DNA of 51,008 bases from Vicinamibacterales bacterium (GTDB lineage: Bacteria; Acidobacteriota; Vicinamibacteria; Vicinamibacterales; JAKQTR01), in assembly GCA_025456345.1 (NCBI GenBank), contig JALOKU010000014.1, forward strand, positions 1-51,008, in the 5' to 3' direction. The position numbers and the translations under genes are program-made. Of this stretch, positions 25,092 to 35,917 are shown one piece after another. How positions within the stretch are numbered: position 1 is the first letter of the stretch; every line of letters starts with the position of its first letter. The notes below the pieces were generated by a model. The model was not told the origin of the DNA. It did not search any database and was given only the letters and a program-made list of their open reading frames with translations.

Positions 25092-27005
25092 TTAGAAGCG
25101 GACCCGGACACCGCCGAGAACGCGCTTGGGCGGGCGAATGACGAGCAGTTCGTCGTAAATGGAGCGCTCACCGACAGCATCGCGGAAGAGGTTGCAGACC
25201 GCCACCAGCACTTCCCAGTCGGCCGACGTGAAATCCATGAACGGCAGCGCCTGGTTGACCTGGATGTCGAAGCGCGCGGCGAAGCCCGGCTCCTGGGTGT
25301 CCGGCGACTGGCGGGCGAATCCCGAATTCAGCTTGTACAGCACGTAGACGTGGGTTGACGTCTGGGCGATGGCGGTCTCAACCGACGTGGTGACGTCGTG
25401 CACGCGCGTCGACTCGGCGCGGTCGGCACCGCCGAACCAGGCGGAACCGGCCCCGCCGGGCCCGCTGAACCACTGGGCGGTTGTGACCGAGTAGTCGACC
25501 GATCCCCTCACGAGGCCGAACAGCGGCCGGCTGACCTTCACGCCCCACCCGCGGGCGTCGAAATCGCCCAGGCTGGACAGGTAGTAGTGGCCAAGGCTCG
25601 CGGCGGGGTGTTCGCGCGACGGCGCCGCGAAGATGGCGCCCGCCTGGTCGTTCACGTTCTGGTAGAAGGTCCGCACGCCGACGACATAGGCCGCGATGTC
25701 GCGCTCGACGCCGAACTCCACGTGATCCGTCGTTTGCGCGTGCAGGCCGTCGCGTTCCGACCACGGAGAGAAGGACCGTTGCGCCGGCAGCCAGATCCCG
25801 TCCGGAGCGCTGCCCATCACGTTGACGAACTCCTCCGATCCGGGCGCGAAGCTGTTCCGGGCGGCGAGGGCTCGCAGCCGGAGCCCCTTGACGGGGCTCA
25901 CCGTCATCGACACGCGCGGGCTGACGAGCCCGTCGGTGGCCACGTAGTCCTGCCACATGTACGACAGGCCGTAGCCGACGGCGAGGTGTTTCGAGACGGT
26001 CCACTCGTCGAAGCCGTAGATGCGGCCCACCGAGCGCGAACCGCCGCTGATGGCCGACAGGGCGAACAGGTCGGTCGCGTTCACGCGCTGCGCGCTGTAG
26101 GCAAGCCCGCCGATGTAGTGGTGGCTCGAACTGCGCCGCGCGGTCAGGGTGCCGTTGATGAACCACGATCCGACCTGCCCTGGCGTCATCGCCGCGCTCA
26201 CGGCCCAGTCGCCGACCGGTCCCGCGGTGGACCCGAGCGACAGAAGCGCGATGCTCGACGACATGAGCGACGTCGGCGCGTCCAGGGCGAACGGCGCGCC
26301 GAACGCGCTGGTCGTGAGGAAGTTGACCTGACCGGTGAGCGGGAAATCCGTGAACAGCGACGCGGCGGCGCGCGCCGACGACCCGAACGCGCGGCCGAAG
26401 AGCGAACCCGATGTCGATTCAGGCGTCGGTTCGGGGTCCGCCGTGATGATGTCCGTGTCGACGCCCTTCAGGACGCCGCGCTTCAGATGACGCAGCCGCC
26501 AGGCCGTTTCGCCGTGGTCGTGATCGTCGGCGGCGTCGGGGGGGGCGCCGCTGTCGGAGACGGCGCGAACCCCGTCGAGCGGGAGCATCCCGGCGGCCAG
26601 AATCGCGCGGCCGTCCCTGGTCTGTGCGGTGGCGGAGAGCGATTTCAAGGCCACCGACATGATGGCCGGCCCGGCCTCCGGCCTGACCTCCACCATCCGG
26701 CGGACCGACGGCGCGAAGCCGTCGAGGTGGACGCGGACGGCATACCCGCCTGCGGGGAGCGCGCCGAACAGAAACCGCCCGTCGCGGCCGGTGAGGACGA
26801 AAGCCACGGTGGACCCCAGCGCCGACACCATGGCGCCGGCGAGCGGCTGGCCGCTCGTGTCGAGCACCAGCCCGCGGATGGAGCCCTGCCCCGCCCGGGC
26901 CATGGTCGCCTCGGCGGGCTTCTGCGCCTGCGCCGACGCGGGCCGGACCGGAACGACGAGGCAGACGAGTGCAGCCGCAGCCACGATCGTGGATAGGCGT
27001 CTCAT
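25092..27005 (-). CDS. Outer-membrane beta-barrel protein with carboxypeptidase-regulatory-like domain
   Basis: 637 aa. A signal peptide (about 1-25, ending ASA) is followed by a CarboxypepD_reg-like domain (about 38-115: GSIRGLVLDTSGQPLAGAMVSALG, then FLFGALPAGGYAVRVHLDGF). The remainder has alternating hydrophobic strands and ends in VRVRF, the terminal Phe used by the BAM machinery. A canonical TonB box and plug are not obvious, so it resembles a reduced TonB-dependent receptor. ATG 27005 (MRRLSTIV) with GAGAG upstream is preferred over an in-frame GTG 15 bp earlier. It lies between an unknown secreted protein and the kinase, all minus strand. Substrate unknown. Confidence 0.78.
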   Translation of the reverse strand: MRRLSTIVAAAALVCLVVPVRPASAQAQKPAEATMARAGQGSIRGLVLDTSGQPLAGAMVSALGSTVAFVLTGRDGRFLFGALPAGGYAVRVHLDGFAPSVRRMVEVRPEAGPAIMSVALKSLSATAQTRDGRAILAAGMLPLDGVRAVSDSGAPPDAADDHDHGETAWRLRHLKRGVLKGVDTDIITADPEPTPESTSGSLFGRAFGSSARAAASLFTDFPLTGQVNFLTTSAFGAPFALDAPTSLMSSSIALLSLGSTAGPVGDWAVSAAMTPGQVGSWFINGTLTARRSSSHHYIGGLAYSAQRVNATDLFALSAISGGSRSVGRIYGFDEWTVSKHLAVGYGLSYMWQDYVATDGLVSPRVSMTVSPVKGLRLRALAARNSFAPGSEEFVNVMGSAPDGIWLPAQRSFSPWSERDGLHAQTTDHVEFGVERDIAAYVVGVRTFYQNVNDQAGAIFAAPSREHPAASLGHYYLSSLGDFDARGWGVKVSRPLFGLVRGSVDYSVTTAQWFSGPGGAGSAWFGGADRAESTRVHDVTTSVETAIAQTSTHVYVLYKLNSGFARQSPDTQEPGFAARFDIQVNQALPFMDFTSADWEVLVAVCNLFRDAVGERSIYDELLVIRPPKRVLGGVRVRF

Positions 27006-27057
27006 AGCGTCTCTCGTCACCCCGTCACGGCCCGCGCGGCTGGACGGCCCCTCGGCG

Positions 27058-28152
27058 TCAGGCCGTGACGACGAACTTCACGTTGTGCGTGACCGTCTTG
27101 CCCGAGAGCTTGTCGGTCACCTTGATCTCGAGCCGCCACTCGCCTTCCGGGAAACTCCCGAGGGGCAGCGACTGTCCCGCCACCAGCTGGTGTCCCGCGG
27201 CCGTGTCGAACTGCGGCGGCAGCGTCTTGGCGCTGAACACCTGCGGGTTGGTCTTGTTGAAAAACTTCTCGCCGGTCGCCTCGGAGGCCACCTTCTGGTA
27301 GAAGCTGTAATCCACCGCGACGTCCGGCTTCTTGTCCGCGCCGAGCACGGGGTTGTAGATGAGGAACACGATCGAGAGTTCGTCCTTCTTCGTGAACGTG
27401 TTCGTCAGCGACGGGAAGATCTGGGTCGTCCCGAGCGTGTAGGGCTGCTCGAGCTGCTCGCGCGGCGTGAGGGGGGCGCTCAGGGGCTCCACCTTCTCGG
27501 CCACGATGATGCTGCTTGTCGCCAGCTCCTCGGACCAGAAGTCGGGCACCGTGATTGTCTGCTTGATCACGCCGCCCTTGGTCTGCGCCTTCTCGCGGTC
27601 CTTCGCGTCGACCGGCAGGCGCTCCTTGAGCGTGACGTACACGTCGTACTCGCCGGCCGGCACCGCGAACGCGCGGCTGATCCGGTAGGGCTCGTTCGCC
27701 GACGCCGGCGGCGTCAGCGTGATGAACGAGCCGTCCTGGTAGACGTACTCGGGATGAAGGGGTTTCGACTTGTCGTCTTTGCCCTTCTTGGCGTCAGCGG
27801 GCGGCGCGGGCGCGGCCTTGGTCTTGTCGACCACGCGCGTGAACATCGTCAGCATCTTGCCGGCAGGCGCCTGGGCCTGATCGAACGTGATGGTGAAGGG
27901 GACGTACGTCTTGCCTTCCAGCGCCTTCAGGGCGTCGTTGCGGAAGGTCAGCTTGAAGTCAGTCGCGGGCTGGCCGGCCATGGCGGCCTCCGTGGCGTCG
28001 ACCGCGGACTGGATGTCGAACTGCTCGGCTCTTGCAACCTTCTTGTCGACCTTCTGGCCCTGCTGCTGGGCCAGAACGGGCACGAGCGCCACCGCGGACA
28101 GTATGAAAAGGGCGACGACGAGCGGCGCCAGTACCCACCGGCGGATGTTCAT
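27058..28152 (-). CDS. Secreted or membrane-anchored protein of unknown function
   Basis: 364 aa, family not recognised. A hydrophobic N-terminal segment (residues about 5-28, ending VLAQQQGQ) is a signal peptide or anchor. Then come two beta-rich regions separated by a charged Lys/Asp/Ala linker (about residues 110-128). Phrases such as AVPAGEYDVYVTLKERLP, SFPEGEWRLEIKVTDKLSGKTVTHNVKF suggest Ig-like or carbohydrate-module-like beta-sandwiches. The start ATG 28152 is chosen because GGGAG lies 10 nt upstream and the promoter at 28201-28230 excludes the longer frame. It precedes the barrel-protein gene by 52 bp, so the two probably form an envelope operon. Confidence 0.8.
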   Translation of the reverse strand: MNIRRWVLAPLVVALFILSAVALVPVLAQQQGQKVDKKVARAEQFDIQSAVDATEAAMAGQPATDFKLTFRNDALKALEGKTYVPFTITFDQAQAPAGKMLTMFTRVVDKTKAAPAPPADAKKGKDDKSKPLHPEYVYQDGSFITLTPPASANEPYRISRAFAVPAGEYDVYVTLKERLPVDAKDREKAQTKGGVIKQTITVPDFWSEELATSSIIVAEKVEPLSAPLTPREQLEQPYTLGTTQIFPSLTNTFTKKDELSIVFLIYNPVLGADKKPDVAVDYSFYQKVASEATGEKFFNKTNPQVFSAKTLPPQFDTAAGHQLVAGQSLPLGSFPEGEWRLEIKVTDKLSGKTVTHNVKFVVTA

Positions 28153-28200
28153 GATGATGCTACTCCCATTATGCCTGCCACCATGGAAAGACACTGACCG

Positions 28201-28230
28201 ATCATAGGCCCCAAACCCCGGCGGTGTCAA
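28201..28230 (-). promoter_or_regulatory. Strong sigma70 promoter for the 27058-28152 gene
   Basis: Minus strand: TTGACA (28230-28225), 18 bp, TATGAT (28206-28201). The -35 is perfect and the -10 matches 5 of 6. Transcription would start near 28194, about 42 nt before the ATG. It is among the best sigma70 promoters in the window outside the rrn region, implying high constitutive expression of the unknown secreted protein. Confidence 0.82.
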
Positions 28231-28250
28231 AGGTTAGCGGCAATCGGCTG

Positions 28251-28259
28251 TGGTAAGAT
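28251..28259 (+). promoter_or_regulatory. Possible extended -10 promoter for enolase
   Basis: TGG-TAAGAT at 28251-28259 fits the extended -10 pattern TGnTAnnnT. No good -35 lies 16-18 bp upstream. A start near 28266 would give a 45-nt leader to the enolase ATG. It is back-to-back with the promoter of the divergent gene. Confidence 0.4.
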
Positions 28260-28301
28260 TCCTGGCTGATATCGGTGTCACCTCCCAGCCCTCCTGATTG
28301 A

Positions 28302-29654
<1,353 letters not shown>

Positions 29655-29664
29655 AGACGATGGC

Positions 29665-30660
29665 GTGAACGATGACAGGGCGCCTCTGCTCGAGGTGCGC
29701 GGGCTGACGACCGAGTTCGTCAGCGAACGCACCGGCGTTCGCCGGGTGGTGCGCGCAGTCGACGGCGTCAGCTTCGACATCGGGTGCGGCGAGGTCCTCG
29801 CCCTGGCGGGCGAGTCCGGCTCCGGCAAGTCCGTCACGGCGCTGTCGGTCCTCCGCCTGGTCCCTCCGCCCGGCCGCATCGTCTCCGGCAGCATCCGGTT
29901 CGAGGGCCGGGATCTGCTGACTCTCGACGAGGGTGATCTGCGGCGTGTGCGCGGGGCGCGCATCGGCTTCGTGTTCCAGGAACCGATGACGGCGCTCAAC
30001 CCCGTGTTCACCGTCGGCGATCAGATCGCCGAGGCGCTCGAGGTTCACGGCGCCGCGCGCGGGGCCGCCGCGCGGGCGAGGGCCGTGGAACTGCTCGACA
30101 TGGTCCGCATCCCGGAGCCGGCGCGCCGGGCCAGGGATTTTCCCCATCAGCTCTCCGGCGGCATGCGCCAGCGCGTGCTCATCGCGGCCGCCATGGCCTG
30201 CCGTCCGCCGCTGGTGATGGCGGACGAACCGACAACCGCGCTGGATGCGACGATCCAGGCCGACATCCTCGATCTGCTCGTGGCCATGCGGCGGGAGCTC
30301 GGCCTGTCGCTGCTGCTCATCACGCACGACCTCGGGATCGTGGCCCGCGTGGCCGATCGCGTCGCGGTCATGTACGCCGGCCGCATCGTCGAGACCGGCC
30401 CGGCGCCCGGCGTGCTGGCGTTCCCGCGGCACCCGTATACGCGCGGCCTGCTGGCGTCGCTCCCGGGGCGGGTGCCGGGCACGCGGCTCGAGGCCATACC
30501 GGGCGCGGTGCCGGACCTGGCGGCGTTGCCGCCGGGATGCGCGTTCGCGCCGCGGTGTCCGGACCGGTTCGACGCCTGCGACGGGTCGCGCCCCGACGCG
30601 TACGCGGTGTCGCCGGGCCACACGGCCCGGTGCTTCCTGCACGGCGGAGCGGCACGATGA
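29665..30660 (+). CDS. Oligo/dipeptide ABC transporter ATP-binding protein, DppD/OppD type
   Basis: 331-aa ATPase with Walker [10 protein letters not shown]-loop [13 protein letters not shown], signature LSGGMRQRV, Walker [14 protein letters not shown] and H-loop ITHD. The C-terminal oligopeptide/dipeptide (oligo_HPY) region carries a cysteine cluster, [14 protein letters not shown] plus a later ARC, seen in many OppD/DppD proteins and proposed to bind an iron-sulfur cluster. The start is GTG 29665, 11 bp after enolase. It overlaps the DppF-type gene by 4 bp (ATGA). No permease or binding-protein gene is in the window, so membrane partners must be elsewhere. Confidence 0.9.
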   Translation: MNDDRAPLLEVRGLTTEFVSERTGVRRVVRAVDGVSFDIGCGEVLALAGESGSGKSVTALSVLRLVPPPGRIVSGSIRFEGRDLLTLDEGDLRRVRGARIGFVFQEPMTALNPVFTVGDQIAEALEVHGAARGAAARARAVELLDMVRIPEPARRARDFPHQLSGGMRQRVLIAAAMACRPPLVMADEPTTALDATIQADILDLLVAMRRELGLSLLLITHDLGIVARVADRVAVMYAGRIVETGPAPGVLAFPRHPYTRGLLASLPGRVPGTRLEAIPGAVPDLAALPPGCAFAPRCPDRFDACDGSRPDAYAVSPGHTARCFLHGGAAR

Positions 30661-31550
30661 GCCTCATCGAGGTGACGGGGCTCGTGAAGACCTTCGAGCG
30701 GCGGCAGGCGCCATGGGGCCGGCCGCGCCTCATCCGCGCCGTCGATCGCGTGAGCTTCGCCATCGGCGAGGGCGAAACGCTCGGCCTGGTCGGCGAGTCC
30801 GGCAGCGGGAAGACGACCACGGTGCGCTGCCTGCTGCGCCTCATCGAACCGACGGCCGGGTCCTTCCTGTTCCGGGGCGAACAGGTGTTCGGCCTGCCCG
30901 CATCGCGCATGCGGGCGCTGCGCCGCGACCTGCAGATGATCTTCCAGGACCCCGATTCCTCGCTGAACCCCCGCATGACGGCCGGCGGGATTGTCGAGGA
31001 AGGCCTTGTCATCCACGGCATCGGCTCGCCGGCCGATCGCCGCGCGCGGGTGCGGGAGCTGTTCGAGTGGGTGGGGCTGGACGCCGGGATGGCGGGCCGC
31101 CTCCCCCACGAGTTAAGCGGGGGCCAGCGCCAGCGCGTCGGGATCGCGCGCGCGCTTGCGCTCGCGCCGGCGGTGCTCGTGGCCGACGAACCGGTGTCGG
31201 CGCTGGATGTCTCAATCCAGGCCCAGGTCGTCAACGTGCTGATGGACCTGCAGCAGCGGTTGGGGCTGACGCTGCTGCTGGTGGCGCACGACCTCCGGCT
31301 GGTCCGGCATCTCTGCAGCCGGATCGCGGTGATGTACCGCGGGCGCATCGTCGAAACGGGAAGGGCCGGCGCGGTCTTCCACGCACCGGCCCATCCCTAC
31401 ACGCGCGCGCTCATCTCAGCGATGCCCGATCCCGACCCGGGAAGTCAGCCGCCGCGCATTCGCTACGACGCCGCGGGCTTCGATCCGGAGGCGGAACTGG
31501 GCGAAGTCGCGCCCGGGCACTGGGCAGCTACTTCTGCAGCTCGGCAGTAA
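30657..31550 (+). CDS. Oligo/dipeptide ABC transporter ATP-binding protein, DppF/OppF type
   Basis: 297-aa partner ATPase: Walker [10 protein letters not shown]-loop [12 protein letters not shown], signature LSGGQRQRV, Walker [14 protein letters not shown]-loop VAHD. The usual C-terminal oligo_HPY region is shortened and lacks the cysteine cluster of its neighbour. The start ATG 30657 overlaps the previous stop (ATGA). The 3' end overlaps the convergent S9 peptidase gene by 23 bp. Confidence 0.9.
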   Translation: MSLIEVTGLVKTFERRQAPWGRPRLIRAVDRVSFAIGEGETLGLVGESGSGKTTTVRCLLRLIEPTAGSFLFRGEQVFGLPASRMRALRRDLQMIFQDPDSSLNPRMTAGGIVEEGLVIHGIGSPADRRARVRELFEWVGLDAGMAGRLPHELSGGQRQRVGIARALALAPAVLVADEPVSALDVSIQAQVVNVLMDLQQRLGLTLLLVAHDLRLVRHLCSRIAVMYRGRIVETGRAGAVFHAPAHPYTRALISAMPDPDPGSQPPRIRYDAAGFDPEAELGEVAPGHWAATSAARQ

Positions 31551-34212
31551 TGGTCGCGCCCTGCATGCGCGGCGACGTGCTCGAGACTTTCACGACGCGC
31601 TTCGGATCGCGCGCGACCCACAGCGTGGACTTCCCGCCGTCGTCGGAGCTGATCTCGGCCTTGATGCAGTCGAATGTCCCCGCGGGCACGGTCACGCGCT
31701 CGGTGCCGGCGACCTGAAGCTGGCTGACCGTGGGCTTCTGGCGCTCCACATCGAAGTTGAGGAATGACGCCGTGTACCCCTCGGCCAGCGGAAGCCTGGC
31801 GATCACCTCGTTTGCGCCGGCCCCGTCGGCAAAGAGCGGACCGCTGAGGGCGACGTCGATCGGCTGGGCCTTCCCGCCCATCGACATCTGGCCGACGGCC
31901 CGTCCGTCCTTGACCTCGAAGGCAATCGCAACCTGCCCTTGCGTGATCGATCGCTTCCGGAGGCGCAGGCTCCCCTTCTCGATGCTGCTCGTGTCGACCG
32001 CCTCCCCCATGGGCGTCGAGGCGCGCTCGGTGACGGTCCAGGCCGCGCCATCGTCAACCACCGACACGGTCAAGGCGAGGTCCATCGCCTGCCCGCCCAT
32101 GGCGATCTTCAGGGCATAGGACCACGACCCGGCAGCAAGGTCCGATGCGGGCGTCGGCGTCGCGATCGACGCGGCATCTGCCTTCTTCTGCAGCACGACC
32201 GTCTTCGGGTCGACGGTGATCTCCTTGAGCCGGGCCGCGACCTCCGGTGTGGCGCCCTCCTGGAAGCGTCCCTTGAGATGCGCGGCCAGGAAGCGCTCGG
32301 CGGCGGCGAAGGCGGCCATGTTGTTCACGGGGCGCGCGAAGCCGTGCCCCTCGTCGGGCGCCACGATGTACTCCACCGGGAACCCGCGGTCGCGCAGCGC
32401 GATGACGATCTGGTCCGACTCCGCCTTGTTCACCCTGGGGTCGTTCGCGCCCTGGATGACGAGCAGCGGCGTCCTGATCTTCGCGGCCGAATTCAGCGGC
32501 GACTGCCGCTCGAGCTGAGCCTTGCCGGAAGGCGTCGACGGGTCCCCCATGCGCTCGTAGAAGATCTTGCGCCCGGCCTCCCAGTACGCCGGGATGGAAT
32601 CGAGCAGCGTGATGAGGTTCGACGGCCCGACCAGCGACACCCCGGCCGCGTACACGTCGGGCGTGAACGCCACGCCCGCGAGCGTGGCGTAGCCGCCGTA
32701 GGACCCGCCAAGGATGCCGATCCGCTTCGGATCGGCGATGCCCTTCGCGACGAGGTACTTCACGCCCCACGTGAGGTCATCCTGCATCTTCTCGCCCCAC
32801 TGCCTGTTGCCGGCATCCAGGAAGCGCCGGCCGAAGCCGGTCGACGCGCGGAAGTTCGGCTGCAGGACGGCGTATCCGCGGTTGGCGAGGAACTGGGCGA
32901 AGGCGTCGTATCCCCACGTGTCGCGCGCCCACGGGCCGCCGTGCGGCACGACGATCGCCGGAAGGCCCTTCGGGGCCACGCCCTTTGGCAGCGTCAGGTA
33001 CGCCGGGATCTCCAGGCCGTCCGACGAGGGATAGCGCACCGAGGTCATCGGCGCGAGCGTGGTCCGCGGCAGCTTCTCGTAGACCCGGTACTGCCGTGTG
33101 AGCGTCTTCGTCGCCCGATCGTAGAGGTAGGCCTCGCCCGGCTCGAGGTCGCTCGCCGCCGACACGATCCAGCGCTGCTCGTCGGCCGTCGGCGAACGGA
33201 AGTTCAGCTCGCGGCCTGGCAGCTGTTTCTCCACGAACCTGTAGTCGGCCTCGAACACCGGGTCCTTGAAGTACAGCCTCCGCCGGTCGTCCACATAGAC
33301 GGTGGCCACCAGTTCGTCGGTCTTCTCCGAGAAGATGGCGCTGTCGATGTCGACGCGCTTCTGCGGGTCCGTTTCCACGACGGTCTCGGCCCCGGTGGCG
33401 ACGTCGACAAGCGTCAACCGCATCAGGTCCACGCCCTCGCCCTTGTTCGAGACCATGTAGACGCGCTTCCCGTCCCTGTGGAACTGCACGGGCGAGCAGG
33501 ACTCGAAGACACTGCAGGTGTAGATCCTGGTGAACGCCGACGGATCGATCCGCAGGACCTCCGTGTCGCCGTTCTCGGCCGAGCGCACCGCGAGGCGGAG
33601 CTGGTCCTTCGTGTCGAACACCCAGCCGGTCAGCCGCTCCGTGTTCTTCCGAAGCAGCTCGCGCTCCCCCGTCGAGATGCGGACCTTGTAGAGGTCGTGC
33701 CACGCGGCCTCGCGGTCGTTGAGGCCGACATAGATCGCGTCGGGCTCGCTCTTCGGCACGGCGTAGATGAACGCGCGCACGCCCTTCGCCGCGGTGAGGT
33801 TCCTGGCCGCCGGCACCTCCGCGCCCGCCGCCGGGGCCGCCGCCGGATCCACGGCGTACACGTTGTAGTTCTCGTCGCCGCCCTGGTCCTGCACGTAGAG
33901 GACGGCGCGGCTGTCGCGGCTCCAGAAGAAGGAGCCGATGGGCCGCTTCGTGTCCGCGGTGATCGGGCGCGCCTGCTCGAACGGTTCGGCCGCCGTCTTC
34001 ACCCAGATGTTGCGCGTTCCCTTCAACGGCTTGAGGAAGGCGATGAACCGTCCGTCGGGCGACAGCTGCGCGCCGGAAATCTCGGGATCGCCGAAGTACA
34101 GCTCCCGGTCGACAATCGGCGGCTGGCCCGCGGCCGGGGCCGGCTGGGCGGTCACGATCGAGGCGGCGGCAAGGCACAGGCCCGCCGCCAGCGCGGATAT
34201 GCGTGTGATCAT
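31528..34212 (-). CDS. S9-family prolyl oligopeptidase-like serine peptidase with C-terminal extra domain
   Basis: 894 aa with a signal peptide (about 1-23, ending VTAQP). Residues about 40-400 are a seven-bladed propeller-like region (repeated [19 protein letters not shown]). The alpha/beta-hydrolase domain covers about 400-650 with Ser in GGSYGGYAT (about 507), Asp in IQGANDPRV (about 590) and His in DEGHGF (about 624), the acylaminoacyl-peptidase-type triad. The last 200 or so residues form an additional beta-rich domain ending in [22 protein letters not shown] and [14 protein letters not shown], which resembles DUF3108-like domains. It is likely periplasmic. Start ATG 34212 has GGAG 7 nt upstream. 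It is convergent with and overlaps the DppF-type gene. Confidence 0.9.
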   Translation of the reverse strand: MITRISALAAGLCLAAASIVTAQPAPAAGQPPIVDRELYFGDPEISGAQLSPDGRFIAFLKPLKGTRNIWVKTAAEPFEQARPITADTKRPIGSFFWSRDSRAVLYVQDQGGDENYNVYAVDPAAAPAAGAEVPAARNLTAAKGVRAFIYAVPKSEPDAIYVGLNDREAAWHDLYKVRISTGERELLRKNTERLTGWVFDTKDQLRLAVRSAENGDTEVLRIDPSAFTRIYTCSVFESCSPVQFHRDGKRVYMVSNKGEGVDLMRLTLVDVATGAETVVETDPQKRVDIDSAIFSEKTDELVATVYVDDRRRLYFKDPVFEADYRFVEKQLPGRELNFRSPTADEQRWIVSAASDLEPGEAYLYDRATKTLTRQYRVYEKLPRTTLAPMTSVRYPSSDGLEIPAYLTLPKGVAPKGLPAIVVPHGGPWARDTWGYDAFAQFLANRGYAVLQPNFRASTGFGRRFLDAGNRQWGEKMQDDLTWGVKYLVAKGIADPKRIGILGGSYGGYATLAGVAFTPDVYAAGVSLVGPSNLITLLDSIPAYWEAGRKIFYERMGDPSTPSGKAQLERQSPLNSAAKIRTPLLVIQGANDPRVNKAESDQIVIALRDRGFPVEYIVAPDEGHGFARPVNNMAAFAAAERFLAAHLKGRFQEGATPEVAARLKEITVDPKTVVLQKKADAASIATPTPASDLAAGSWSYALKIAMGGQAMDLALTVSVVDDGAAWTVTERASTPMGEAVDTSSIEKGSLRLRKRSITQGQVAIAFEVKDGRAVGQMSMGGKAQPIDVALSGPLFADGAGANEVIARLPLAEGYTASFLNFDVERQKPTVSQLQVAGTERVTVPAGTFDCIKAEISSDDGGKSTLWVARDPKRVVKVSSTSPRMQGATITAELQK

Positions 34213-34230
34213 TGGCGTGCTCCTGGGTCC

Positions 34231-34275
34231 GGGGACAGGTCCCGAACGAGATGCGTGCGTTCGGGGCCAGTCCCC
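34231..34275. repeat. 18-bp-arm inverted repeat between LolD-type and S9 genes
   Basis: GGGGACAGGTCCCGAACG (34231-34248) pairs with CGTTCGGGGCCAGTCCCC (34258-34275), 16 of 18 positions, around a 9-nt loop. It begins 1 nt after the LolD-type stop codon (TAA, 34277-34279 on the minus strand) and lies before the S9 start. No U-run follows. It could act as a 3' stabilising or terminator hairpin, or be a REP-like element of a different class from the heptamers. Confidence 0.7.
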
Positions 34276-34276
34276 G

Positions 34277-34963
<687 letters not shown>

Positions 34964-35071
34964 ACGTGACCATCCGCCCGGGACGCCGGGATCCGCCCGG
35001 GCCCGCGAACCCTCAATGGATCAAAGACGGCAAAACCGCCGGGCCGGTTCCGGCCAGGGCGCGAAGAAACG

Positions 35072-35080
35072 AGTGTAGCA
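35072..35080 (-). promoter_or_regulatory. Possible extended -10 promoter for the LolD-type gene
   Basis: Minus strand TGC-TACACT at 35080-35072 fits an extended -10. No clear -35 is visible. The leader of about 100 nt contains the palindrome GGCCGGAACCGGCC and a CGGCGGTTTTGCCG hairpin, which could affect expression. Confidence 0.35.
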
Positions 35081-35125
35081 CGCCGCGGCAAACGGGCCGT
35101 GGCGGCTGCCGCGTGCCGCGCCGAA

Positions 35126-35139
35126 GCCCCGCGAGGGGC
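35126..35139 (-). terminator. Hairpin after the last pilus-cluster gene
   Basis: Minus strand GCCCC-TCGC-GGGGC, a tight 5-bp GC stem with tetraloop, 14 nt downstream of the pseudopilin stop (35153). No U-tract follows, so efficiency as an intrinsic terminator is uncertain. It may mark the end of the pilus operon. Confidence 0.4.
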
Positions 35140-35152
35140 GAAGGCGGGCGGC

Positions 35153-35917
35153 CTACAGCCGGAACACGAACTCCACGAGCTTCGTGGCGCCGTTCCCGAA
35201 CACCTGGATGGTGTCCTGGGCCACGGCCGCCGGCGGGTCCGATTTCATTCTCAAGACGACGATGGCGTGGATGCCCTGGGGGACGTTCTCGAAGACGAAC
35301 GGGGCCACCGGGTCGTCCAGGAACGCTTCCCGGCCATTGCTGGCGTAGTAGAGGCGGACGGTGTATCCCGCCGGGTCCAGAGTGTAGGTGTTGTCGTCGG
35401 CCGCCATCCGCTTGACCGTCACCATGAGGCGGCCTCCCGGGTTGGGGGGGGCCGGCGGGTAAACAATGTCATCGGCGGTGTCGAACAGGCCGTCGGGCCC
35501 GGCGCTTCGCACCTGCCCGCCCGGCACCCCGCGATAGGGGCGCCCGAAAGCGTCGTTGAGGGCGTCGTCGCCCCACGCGCCGGCGTTGATGTACGGGCCC
35601 TTCCAGCCCATCCCGACGCTGCGAAACGTCGCCGTCGTGAAGAGCGGGGTGCCCGGCGCGGGCCTGAGCAGCTCCTCGAGGGCGGCCGGCCAGCGGCCCA
35701 TGTCACCGAAAAACCCGAACCCGCCCGGCGCGTCTGGCCGGCCGAGCATCGCCTCGCTCAACTGCCTCGCCTCCTGGCGCGTAGCCTCCACCTTCGCGTC
35801 CACGAGCCGCTGCAGCACCATCGGCGTGATGGCGGCGGCCAAGATCGCCACCACCGCGAGGATGACGGTCATCTCGATCAGGGTGAACCCGGTGGCGCGC
35901 CGATCGCTGCGTCTCAT
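35153..35917 (-). CDS. Type IV pilin-like / pseudopilin protein (GspG-like)
   Basis: 254 aa. A class III signal is present: a short basic leader (MRRSDRRATG), cleavage Gly10/Phe11, GFTLIE with Glu at +5, then a hydrophobic helix. The globular part has GWKGPYI and SAGPDGLFDTADDI, matching the GspG GPYL and calcium-loop regions, though DPWG is degenerate (DAFGRPY). A long C-terminal beta-rich part follows (about 160-254), unusual for GspG. The start ATG 35917 overlaps the gspF stop by 4 bp (ATGA). It is the last gene of the cluster. It might be a minor or capping subunit; that is inference. Confidence 0.82.
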   Translation of the reverse strand: MRRSDRRATGFTLIEMTVILAVVAILAAAITPMVLQRLVDAKVEATRQEARQLSEAMLGRPDAPGGFGFFGDMGRWPAALEELLRPAPGTPLFTTATFRSVGMGWKGPYINAGAWGDDALNDAFGRPYRGVPGGQVRSAGPDGLFDTADDIVYPPAPPNPGGRLMVTVKRMAADDNTYTLDPAGYTVRLYYASNGREAFLDDPVAPFVFENVPQGIHAIVVLRMKSDPPAAVAQDTIQVFGNGATKLVEFVFRL

